In this document: positions 1 to 10,100 of the stretch, piece after piece
Position numbering within the stretch: the first letter of the stretch is position 1
Layout: every line of letters begins with the position of its first letter
DNA from: Hirundichthys speculiger
Taxonomy: Eukaryota > Chordata > Actinopteri > Beloniformes > Exocoetidae
Direction of reading: 5' to 3'
Length of the DNA: 64,000 bases
NCBI GenBank assembly: GCA_018398805.1
Contig: JAGFBZ010000012.1
Location: 1,890,001 to 1,954,000 of the forward strand
Position numbers and translations under genes: made by a program
The notes under the pieces: generated by a model
The model's input: the letters and a program-made list of their open reading frames with translations, nothing else
The model's database searches: none
What the model was told of the DNA's origin: nothing

Positions 1-342
1 TGCCTACATGCGATTTAAACAACATTTCCACCAACTGACACTCATTAAACAGTGAATTTCCACCGACCTACAGCATCATTCTCTCATGAACTGCAGCTAA
101 ATAGCCAATCCGGTTATGGTTGCTAGGGGGAAATTATTGATAACTGGCCTATCAACGTCACCTAAATTAACGCCGATGGGGCGCTGGACATGTAGCCTCA
201 CCTGCTACGTAAAATGCGTGAAGGTTTCTGAATGCTAGCGCTACGTGAGGAGCCAGTGATAGGTTTATTTCGTAGAGCGACTCCCAGACTCTTGTCCTAC
301 GTCGGGAGAAAAAATAAATAAATACGGCGACGAGGAAGAGAG

Positions 343-476
343 ATGGCGACGGCGGTGACAACTGGAGTTCAAGAGCAGCTTCCACCAAATGCTCCGGGTG
401 AAACTCATCTGCTCAGCGGTCAGGGAGACTCCAACAAGCCGCTCCAACATCTCACATGCTCCCGTGTTGGAGACTT
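343..476 (+). other. Possible short first exon or ORF, split by a LINE insertion
   Basis: An ATG at 343 in good context (a purine-rich leader ending in GAGAG, then ATGGCGACGG) opens a frame beginning MATAVTTGVQEQLPPNAPGE. It runs into the 16-bp target duplication of the LINE at 477. If the LINE is removed, the frame continues at 2135 for about 25 codons and stops near 2210. I do not recognise the protein, and no splice donor fixes it as an exon. It may be the 5' end of an unknown gene, a pseudogene, or chance. The upstream bases 1-342 hold nothing I can support. Confidence 0.22.
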
Positions 477-2118
477 TTTTTTTTTTTTTTTAATTGAACA
501 AAACAAGTACAAAAAAATGACATACTCATTACTGATCATATGAGCAGTTTACAATTAAAGGAAAATCACACCTCCAGCATATTGAGTCAAAAGATATCTA
601 AATAACTATTGAGCACCGTTGAAAAGAATGAATGAATTAAATAATAGTAATAAGAAGAAAAACAAACAAACAAAAACACCATTAAAGAAATAAATAGAAA
701 GTAAATATAAATAATTAAATAAATAAATGAATAGACAGGGGGTTCAATTCAATTGAAGATTGTCTATAAGTGTGTATAGTTTCTGAGCTTAGGCTTTATC
801 CATTTTTTTCAGACATTTTTGAAGCAAAATAAATTCATTCTTAAGTGCAGGCCATGAGGGGGGAGTTTTAGAACATCTGCATTTATGTATGTAAAATTTT
901 GTTACTATGATGAGATTGTTAACCAAGAATTCAGTTTCTTTAACTTTGAGGATGACACCCATTTGAATATTCTGGTAAGAGAAGAGATCGATCTCTATGG
1001 ACTTGGAGAACAGCAAATCATAGAGACATCTCCATATAACCTGGATAGTTCCACATCCAAAAAATAGATGTTCTGTTGTTTCCAGATTTACACCACACAT
1101 TTGACAATTTTCAACCTGAAATTTAAAACTTTTTTTTTAAGAATTCATTGGATGGATATATGTCATTTATCATTTTAAAGTGAATCTCCTTATATTTCGG
1201 AGGGAGTGGAAATTTTAAAAATGTTGTTCTGATCGTTGACCTGTCAGATTTGTTGTAATCTTGGAGAAGAAGAGTACTTCTTGTTTTTCCCGGATATATG
1301 GAGTTTACAAAGGATTGTCTAAGAAATTTATTTTGACATTTGTGATTCATGAGATCTACATCATTAATTTTAAGTTTGGGCAATCTTAGTGCTCCTATGG
1401 TCCTCAAACTATTTTTTCACTATTTGAATAAAGGCACTTGGAATGTTTTGTGTTACTTTTTTGTATTCTTCAATGGAGCATTCAATATTATGTCTATTAT
1501 TGAATTCCTCCAGTTCAAGAATATTACCGTGATTGTCCATTAAATGTGCAATAGACCAAATACCCTTCTCCAACCAGCTTCCCATAAAAATAGATTTCCT
1601 CCTGCTCAATATAACTCTGTTATTCCACAATGGAACATTATGAGGGCTAAAATTGTGTTTGAAAATCATTTTCCATTGTAACAATACCTCTTGATGAAAA
1701 GTGGATAGTTTTATAGGCAACTTAGTAATTTCAAAGTCACATGTAAGTAAAAACCGAATACCTCCTACTTTATCAAATATAAATGAGGGTAATGAGAACC
1801 ATATGTCATTTCCATTCTTTAAAAAAGTCTGGAGCCATTTAATTTTTAATACCCCATTCATAATTTCGAAATCAATTGCCTTAAGTCCACCATCTCCATA
1901 ATCTTTCAACAAGTCTCCCTTTCTGATGTAATGATGTTTATTCTTCCAAATAAAGTTAAAATTAATTCTGTTAATCTCCCTAATTTGTCTTTGGGAAATA
2001 GCAAGAGAGTACGCAGGGTAGATTAATCTAGAGAGCGATTCAATTTTAGTTAACATTGTTCTGCCAAATAATGTTAAATCCCTTTGCAGCCAATGGTTTA
2101 ATGTCTTACTGCATTTGT
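477..2118 (-). mobile_element. 5'-truncated L1-like non-LTR retrotransposon
   Basis: The insertion is bounded by a perfect 16-bp target-site duplication, CCCGTGTTGGAGACTT, at 461-476 and 2119-2134. The plus-strand left edge is a poly(T) run, so the element lies on the minus strand with its poly(A) tail at 477. Reading leftward it encodes the C-terminal part of an ORF2-like protein. It lacks the endonuclease and reverse-transcriptase core, which is a typical 5' truncation. The long perfect duplication and intact tail suggest a fairly young insertion by target-primed reverse transcription. Confidence 0.9.
789..2118 (-). pseudogene. C-terminal ORF2 fragment of the L1-like element, frameshifted
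   Basis: Three consecutive minus-strand blocks (about 2118-1409, 1407-1123 and 1100-789) read as one protein interrupted by stops or frameshifts. The first contains the post-RT region typical of fish L1/Tx1-type ORF2 (LNHWLQRDLTLFGRTMLTKI, then IWKNKHHYIRKGDL). The last contains a Cys/His cluster (MCGVNLETTEHLFFGC) like the C-terminal zinc-knuckle of ORF2. No RT catalytic motif is present, so the fragment cannot mobilise itself. Family assignment is from remembered motifs; the exact clade is uncertain. Confidence 0.8.
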
Positions 2119-2371
2119 CCCGTGTTGGAGACTTGACAGTGAACACAGGGACACAGAAGAGGATGAAGAGTTTCCACACTTCCTCTTTTCAAAATAAAAT
2201 GTGGGATTAAAGCATAGATACTGTGTCAAAACAGTTGAACAGCTATTGAGTTAATATTTACAAAAATTAATGAAAATTGTGAACTGATTTTAAAGGCAAA
2301 AACAAAAGGTGTTCATGCAGTCAGTTGAGTGCTACAATCCAAAATTGATTTTGAGTCAATTGATCACATGA

Positions 2372-2484
2372 CCTGGATGTCCACATGTGGACATGTTGTA
2401 TAATCAGCTCCAGCAGAGGAACATCGATGCCGTCTACATCGCAGGAATCACCCAGACATTTATGAACCGCATGCAGGCTATCAG
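2372..2484 (+). other. Short exon-like open segment with splice donor, unidentified
   Basis: A 37-codon open segment includes MLYNQLQQRNIDAVYIAG and then ITQTFMNRMQAIR, and ends at a good donor (CAG|GTATGT at 2485). Composition is protein-like and the donor is strong, but I see no partner exon. It may be a fragment of a domesticated or dead transposase-type gene. The call rests on composition and the donor only. Confidence 0.2.
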
Positions 2485-2829
2485 GTATGTTAAATGCATT
2501 ATTGTGTAGCCTAGCCAAATTGTTAATTCTCTGCATACATTATCTGTAGCCTTAATTGCTTATATGTCACCTTATTTAAATAATTAATTTATCTGTGAAG
2601 TTTAGATTAAATATAATTGCTAGTAATTATATGAACCTTGGGTTTGGTTAATATATCCCTAACCACTTTTCACAACTGATCCATAAAACTTATGTACTGG
2701 ATCAGGGAAGCTGTTCCTAATCTGGCTGAGGATGAGGAGTTGAAGATACCTGTTCAGGAGCCACATTTTCAGCATGATCAATTTTACAAACAGCGCCCCA
2801 TAATTGGCTAAAATTTAGAATCAAATTGA

Positions 2830-4010
2830 AAATTCTGTTCCTGCAGATAAGGCCCTTAACGGCCAAGCTCCTGGTTATCTAGCAGAACTGATAACTCTTG
2901 ATGCTCCTAATAGAGCTCTCTGCTCTCAGAGTCCTGGATTACTTGAAGTTCCTAGAAGATCCAAAAGTAGGTTTGGAGGACGGGCTTTCTGCTACCAGAC
3001 ACCTTTTTTATGGAACCAGCTAGTGCCGGGTGATATGGAAAAAATCATATCACAATATGGACTATTTTATATCAAGATAACAATATATATCACTATATAC
3101 CATAAACTGTTTTCAGTTATTCTCTGAAAAGTTTGACAAAAATTTCATTGCTTACTTTTCAACTTTATTTTGAAAGGACATTTAGCTGAACTGTCACAAA
3201 CATACATTTTAGTGCAGCAAAAACAGGTAGGTACAGAGGTACAGTAGCTTTCACATTTTTTTTTAAAGTGCACAACAGTTTCTGAGAGGAAAAACACATT
3301 TTTGCACTGAAGTTCAGCTATAAAAAATAAACACAAATTATTTTTCAACTTTTTGAAATCTGTAACCTTGTAGTGTAAAGTTTGCAAACCAATATAAAGT
3401 GTCTAAAGTAAACATCAGGGTTGAAGAGAACTCTGTTTAAGGTATTAACCATGAATAAAAGTGCAAACATAAAAGGCTACTTTGTAGAAGTAAATATGAT
3501 TTTATTAAATTTATCATTGCAGGTTATTTAATTACATATTTGCTGTAATAATTGATAAAATTAGGTTAGAAACGATAGAAGACACTTTTCTATCGTCCCC
3601 ACGATATGTATCGTCATATTGCCCAGCACTAGAACCAGCTACCAGTTTGGGTTCAGGAGGCTGACACCACCTCCCACCTCTAAAGCTAAACTGAAAACAT
3701 TTCTGTTCAGTAAAGCCTACAGTTAGTCTAAACTATAGTGTGTTAGAGCCAATAGTCCCAGCTACAGTTACAGGAATGGATGAAGACCAGACTAGAGCAG
3801 GCTGGTCTGAACATAGCACCATCATAGCTATGCTGCTATAGGTCTACGCTGCAGGGAGACACCAACATGTTTTTTCTACTGTGCTGCAATTCCCGCCCCT
3901 GTCCCTCTTTTTCTTTCTTTTTTTTCTTTCTGTATATGTTTTCAGGCCAGTTTCATGAGCTATATACTAACCTGCAGTTCCACCCTCTGACCATCCCAGC
4001 GTTTACCTTC
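2830..4010 (+). mobile_element. 3' end of a non-LTR retrotransposon, split by a hAT MITE
   Basis: The left part (to 3020) reads KALNGQAPGYLAELITL and further on GGRAFCYQTPFLWNQL. This is the carboxyl end of reverse-transcriptase polyproteins common in fish LINEs, where a conserved LWN-L motif is followed by FK-LK-LF. The right part (from 3632) continues the same product (SKLKTFLFSKAYS in broken frame) and then an untranslated tail. The two halves join exactly when the hAT element at 3021-3631 and one copy of its 8-bp duplication are removed. Clade not determined. Confidence 0.7.
3021..3631. mobile_element. hAT-type MITE nested in the LINE end
   Basis: The element is 611 bp and starts TAGTGCCGGGTGATATGG. 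It ends with the imperfect inverted counterpart (...CATATTGCCCAGCACTA). It is flanked by a perfect 8-bp duplication, GAACCAGC, at 3013-3020 and 3632-3639. There is no transposase frame. The 8-bp duplication and TAG/CTA termini indicate mobilisation by a hAT transposase. It is younger than the LINE fragment it interrupts. Confidence 0.85.
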
Positions 4011-4148
4011 ACCTTTTTATATAGATGTCTCTGTGTTATCCACTAACATGCTGACCTGCAGTCTGACCACCTCAGTGTTGCTGCCCACATCTGTTTATAT
4101 ATTCATCTTTGTAGTTCATGTACTAACAATGAACCAGTCAGAACAGAA

Positions 4149-4820
4149 GTACAGTGATCCCTTATTTTTCGTGGTTAATGGGGACCCCCCTCCCCACAAA
4201 AATCAAAATCCGCGAATGGGAGCCGGAGCCCCCCAAGCCTAAATAATATGTTTAAAATATGTTTGAAAACCGCAAAAAAGTAGTGAAGCACTGCAGCGAA
4301 ACAAGACAAAGGCTCAACTGTGGTATTTCTGTTACCTTCACAGCCTCTGGTCTCTGAACCGTAGTAAACAAACCGCTGGTATCGCGCTAGTTTTGGCTCG
4401 TAATTAGCGGCTAACTTGTAACAACAACAAAAGAAAATGTCCGGTTTTCTCTGCATGGAACGGTTACTTTATTCTGGCACTGCAGGAACTTGTAACATCA
4501 CACAGGTTGTATTGTTGGGCTCCTGTCGGTTAACAGAGAATGTAAATCTATACACGCTGGGCTGCTGTTGATGCTCACTACACTTTTCATCTAACCCTGT
4601 TTTCATTCTGCCGTCCCACAACACACACACTACATTACCCATAAGGCCACCTTCTTAAAGGGGCCAGGCTGGCTCACAACATTTCTTCGCTGTGAGAGAA
4701 CGCGCACAACATCCTGTGAATCTTCCGCGATATTTCTTGATTTTTTATTATATTATATATTTCTGAAAAATCTGCGAATAACTATAACCAGCGGAACTTA
4801 AAGCATGAATTGGCAAGAGT
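4149..4820. mobile_element. pogo/Tigger-like non-autonomous element, copy A
   Basis: The segment begins CAGTGATCCCTTATTTTTCG, contains GTGGTTAATGGGGACC and ends near CCAGCGGAACTTAAAGC. This matches the 'GTGATCCCT...GCGAATAACT' pattern of fish pogo/Tigger MITEs. A second copy in the same orientation lies at 34406-35070, over 80% alike by eye. The right terminus here appears truncated, and no coding capacity is seen. From 4821 to about 5500 I see no gene, only low-grade repetitive or unique DNA. Confidence 0.6.
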
Positions 4821-5499
4821 GTATGTACATGGAATTATTAGCTCTTCCAGTTAATGGATAATTACTATTAACTTATTTGATGACTTGAACAGGCAGCTAC
4901 ACTGGACCTGCTCCCGATTAATGTTCCAGTTGAGTATGTGCTGGTCTTTGAATGTTCTGGAGGGTCAGAAAAAAAATGACGTGGTGGGCTGGATTTAACC
5001 CCAGTCTTGAGTTTGACATGGGTGGTCTATGGTCTAGAAGTCCTCTGGACTATAACTCCACTGCTCGAGAGAGGACAGATCCTCCTCTGCTTTGATGTAT
5101 AAATGAGGCCTGTAGAGTGAAACTGAGGACCCAGTGCATCATGGGAGGTCTCCCAGCAGTGAGGAGCCAACTACAAACTATGAGCTCCATCAATGGAAAG
5201 TTTTAAGGCTCATCTTGAAGGCAGAGTAGGTGTCTGTGTCCTGAACTCTAACTGGAAGCTGGTTTCCACCAGAGAGGATCCTGATAACTGAAGGATCTGC
5301 CTCCCGTTCTCCTTTTGGAAGTGCTGGGAACCAAAGTAAGCATGCAGTCTGAGAGGGATAATATGGTGGGATAGTATGGAAGCATGAGGCCATTAAGGTG
5401 AGATGGAGCTGGGCCATCTGGAGAGAGAAGAATTTTAAACTCGTGGATTTCACAGATAGCTGTGGGCTTATACGTTAATGAGGAGACGCGTTAATGAGA

Positions 5500-6066
5500 C
5501 GTTAACCATCTCCGACTGTCTGGAGTCTAAATCTGGTGGAGGATAATTGTTTCAGAAGTCCCCCAACAGCACAGCGAGGTCCGTGGAGCGTCGGAGGAAC
5601 CGTCAGCTGGCTATCCAGCAGAAACCAGCGTCACGCGTTACCGTTCGTGATCAACATTAATTGTTGCCGAGTTCACAGGAAATGTTTCTGTTGTGCAGCA
5701 GCAGCTGTTCTTTCACGTCTCCAACATCAGGCGGTGATGGTCTGGTCTGAGACGGAGACACAACACGTCTGTGTGCTGTTGATGTTTTCACAGGGCGTGA
5801 CCGAAAGACAGCGAGTGGCGTTTGTTTATGGAGGGCAGATGTCTCTCTGTCACTCAGCGGGGCGATAATCCACCCCGTCTATTTTTACCGCCTCCACCCA
5901 CCAACCCTCTTCCTCTCAGCTGTGCCTCCTCTCTGACGGCTCTTCAGTCCGAGCGGGGAAACCTGCGGATCTGCAGCACCGGCCTTCAGGTGCACGCTCG
6001 CTGACCCTGGATTAGTATTTTATTTTTTTTTATTTTTACCAACAATCTGAAGACCCACTTCCACAG
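5500..6066 (+). promoter_or_regulatory. Candidate promoter / first noncoding exon of ccdc141
   Basis: The stretch is richer in CpG and C/T than its surroundings and ends at a good donor (CCACAG|GTAACT at 6067). The first coding exon has an upstream acceptor at 6805, so at least one 5' UTR exon must lie upstream, and this is the best-placed candidate. No clear TATA box is seen. A near-match to a MEF2 site (CTATTTTTAC, one mismatch) lies near 5880. The start site cannot be fixed from sequence. Confidence 0.35.
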
Positions 6067-6805
6067 GTAACTGTCATCATCACCAGCTCTTTTGACCAGT
6101 GAACAAACATGTAGAAACTCTCTTTATTCATGTAAATGTTTTTAAATAAGCTCCACCTGGTTCCATATGAACCAGTACAGTTAAATGAAATCTGATGTCA
6201 CCATGCAGCGCTTGTCCTTTCTTTATCTTTAATTATGTGTTCTTTGATGCGTTTACGTGTGAACATGAAAGCTGCGGTTTCACTTTAAAAACTTCTCATT
6301 ACATCTGCCTTGATCATAAATCATCCATCCATCCTTCATTAATATCCGTTCAGTTCTATCCTATCTCGCCAGTCCATCACAGTTGATCACAAAACGCTTT
6401 GTTTATTTAACTAACTGATGACTTGATTGGCTCCTCAACTTTTGTGAAGTCCTCCAGCGTTGACTGTGACCGAAACAGTTTAGTTCACGATTAAATGACC
6501 ACAGAGCCGTTTCTCCTCTTGTTCTCAAGTCTGTGGGCCAGACCGGACTGGGCCAGACCGGACTGGACCTGACCAGGATCGGCGTCTTAGCCGATAACTT
6601 CAGCTTCAGCTCGGGGTTGGTCACTATGGTAACGGATGCTAGAAACCTCATCTTCTCTCAGTATGAAGTTCAGAGGAAAACTTCAACGTGGATGAATTTT
6701 CTGTTGAAAGGCCTGAGTTTAGTTGTCAGAGCTTTTTTATTTTGATGGTGAAGATGAGTTGAATAGAAGTCGTTTGTTCTAATTGAAGTTCTCTTTGCTC
6801 TGCAG

Positions 6806-7042
6806 GAGGGTCAACTGTTGAACGAAGAAGCTGTAACTGGACTACAGCTGTTGATTTGGGGGGGTTTCACGGTGGAGTTTGACTCCAACATCTGAGAGAG
6901 GAAGAGCAAAAAAATGTGAAAACTCTTCCATCTGGAGAAGATCCTTTAAAACCCGAAAGGAACCGAAAGCCGCAGAGATCCAGGCAGAAGCCGGGAAACG
7001 TTCTTTCATGCTGCAACGAGACCTCTGGTTCAGCCTTTCCTC
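6806..7042 (+). other. ccdc141: ccdc141 5' UTR segment of the first coding exon
   Basis: A good acceptor (CTTTGCTCTGCAG at 6793-6805) precedes this untranslated stretch, which runs straight into the start codon at 7043. It would join the noncoding exon proposed to end at 6066. The leader length (about 240 bases) is ordinary. Confidence 0.5.
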
Positions 7043-7198
7043 ATGACGACCAAAGACACGGAAGAGACCCGCGGACCGCCAAACAACGTGGACGGCAGCA
7101 GCACAGGAGGAAACGTGAGGCTCCACCGGACCTTCACCACCCTGAGCACCATCGCCATCCAGGCTGGAGAATCTCAGATCGTTGTCTCCGTCCTTCAG
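7043..7198 (+). CDS. ccdc141: ccdc141 coding exon 1
   Basis: Encodes 52 residues from [15 protein letters not shown] through [20 protein letters not shown]. The start was chosen because human CCDC141 also begins MTTKDTEE and shares the T(T/I)AVQAG(D/E)SQIV(I/V)(A/S)VL block. It ends in phase 0 at CAG|GTATGA. Confidence 0.92.
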
Positions 7199-10100
7199 GT
7201 ATGAAAGAGAGGTGTCAGGGTGGAGTTAAACTGCTTCAGACTGGAGGAACACGTGTTGGTCTGTGGGTAAAATAATTGCAGCTGCATGTGAAGCAGGAAG
7301 CATCACTTTAGATCTCTGCAGCAGCGACTTTCCAAAGACACACAAACTAAACGATGAGTGTTTAGATCAGCACGGTCATAGCAACACTAGACCACGTCTG
7401 TCATCTGTTTCTGCTGTGACTCTTTCATTTTAACATTTCCACGTTTGCCTGATTTCTGTTTCAAGGTCTCCTTCCACAACAAATCGTTTAATACTTGTTT
7501 TTTTTTTAATTACCATAGATCAGTTCAAGTTGAACTTCAAAATGCTCCTCTACCCCTGTAGTCTGTATCAGTCTGTGATAAAAAAAACAGCCGGAAAAAC
7601 GAGCGGATCAGAAAAGCCGCACCAGCCTACGTCACATTAAACATTAGCGATGCAGTGGCTCGTAACCCCGGCCCCCAGAAAAACATTGCAGGCCGCTAAC
7701 GAGCGAACAAAATGAGTGAAAACATCTCTCTGTTAGCATTAGCTCTGGTCCATAGTGTCAATGACTTCTCCACTATGGACCAGAGCTCGCTAGCCAGCTA
7801 TAAGCCTACCTTGTTGTCTACAAATATATATGGACCCTGGATATTTATTTTGTTAGGTATAAGGTGAGGCTAGTGATGTTAACGTCACTGTATTAATCAT
7901 CTTAATACAATGCTGCAACTGTCTTATGCTAACATAGCTCTGGTGTGGGACAGACCTATGGACCAAAGCTAATGCTAACGGAGAGATGTTCACTCATCAC
8001 ACCTCCCTGCTGCTAAATCATATTACTTTTAATAAACAGTCGTTAAATCAATCATCTAATAAACTTACCTTGGAGTAAATGAAGGTGTGTTTTATAACTT
8101 TCCCCACGTTCAGTTGATTGTGTGGACGGACACAACTGAACTCACAGCCAGCATTTTTCCAGCGTTTGTTTTGGTTTGGGAAAAGGAATAAAAATTTGTC
8201 CCTCCAAATGTTCTGGACACCTCGAATCACTGTTGCAGGTCCCCAGCAGCAATATTTCACCATTGCATTATTCTAGTATAATATAAATACTGATGATAGG
8301 CATCAGAAATATAGCAAATTAACACAGTCCTTAATGCAGGAGCAGCAAGATTGTCCGACCTAGCAGCTTAGCGAAAGGTCAATTCAAAAACATGGCAGAG
8401 AAAGTTCGTGGCCTACATTATATATCTTGCCTAAGAAAGAGGATCTATGGAAGAAATGGTTAGAGTTTATTTTCTGAGCACCATTAGCGAATTATAACGC
8501 AACTCTACTTTTCTGATCATCAGAGTGACTATTCAAATTACGGTGCTGACAGAAGCGGATAAGTTGTGTTTAAAACCCGGATCTGTGCCATCAGAACGAT
8601 CGACCACCAGCTCACAGGCTGTTAGTAAAAAACAGTTTTTTCCAACTACAGTTGTTTCAAAAGCCTGTAATTCTACTCATTAATAGTCTATAGCATGATG
8701 ACATTGGGACAAGTTATAGGTATGGTAACGTTGCCCAGAACCACTCAGTAACTTCTACCCAAAGAGTGACATTAGCTTGATAAATCTATAATCTTCCAAC
8801 CTAAAGTTTGATAACTTGGTGTTTACAGAGTTTACTGGCCAGGATCAAAAAATATGGCTGTATCTCTGAAGACATTTTTCGCATGTTTTGCTATTCTTTG
8901 CCAGGTTATCTCTATTTAAGTTGAGGGAAACCAACTGAAGGAGAACCCACTAGGGAGCGTCACAGTGCTGTTAGCCAACCAGAGGCGAGACGTTTGCATA
9001 TCATTAATATTCATAAGAATCCTCTCGTAGTGTACTATACCCGCGCTCATTTTCACCAAACTAAAACAGCTTGCAACAAGACAACCCTAGCATATTTTTC
9101 ACTGAAACCAACTCTCAGGGCATTATTTCAGACTAGAGACCACCACAAAATTAATGAAAATACGATGGAATGAGACCTTCAAATCCACTAAAATCATGTT
9201 TACTAATCCAGTATTGACAACTTTTCAAATTTTCAAAAGTATTTTAATTGATAAATTCTTGCAAAAAGGATTTTAAACATTGAAGACTAATTTGTTTTAT
9301 GTTTTGATTTTAAATTCAAATTTCAGAGGGGCAGATTCTGTTGTGGGCGGTGCCTGATCAGGCCATTGTCGCTGACCAATAAGAGCCCACTGGGCTTTCA
9401 GGAGGGGGGGAGGGCATGGCAAGGTCCTCCTCTTTGATTTAAACTTCATGTCCATGTCTGCAGGGGGACCCAAAGTGCTAATATCTGCTAAAGGTCCTCT
9501 GTGCTACTTCAAAAGTTATCAGATGTTTACTTGAGTGATCTTCTGAAATGTACTGTCATACGTCCACTAAATAGTGACATTCATTGTTAGTCTTTAGATC
9601 TAATGTTACCTGGTTGACACTGGGTCAACAATAATCTCTAAATTTTAGCTTCACAAAAGTTCAGAACTTGAAGTCATGGTGGCAAGAAAAAGTATGTAAA
9701 ACCCCCCCTGGAATCGACTGTTTTCCTGTGATTTGATCTTCATCCAGACAGTCAAAGTAGCTGATCTGCATGAGGCTGGAAACAGATGGAGAAGGTCCGT
9801 TTCTACTTGTGGGGGTCCAGGGTAGTTTTAGGGCCCTAAATCGATGAAGTGTGTCTCCATGACCTGGAATGGCTCCACAACGAGAATTGATTTTCATTGT
9901 CCCAACATAGACGTGGAAGTTGACATTGTTCAGCCATCTCGATGTGTCTTTTAAGTATAAGCCATCTCTTCTGATTCGTCATCTGCTACTCATCCTTGAA
10001 GTGGAGATCCAGCCAAGAGGACTCCAATGTCAAATATCTCAAAGTGGTCAAGAAAAACCCGCCAAGGGAGAGCTGAAGGCTAGAAGACATCACTGGAACT

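Noticed and set aside
1..5500. 3' end of sestd1, the usual upstream neighbour of ccdc141
   Set aside because: No spectrin/Sec14 protein sequence was found; the region is repeats and unrecognised DNA.
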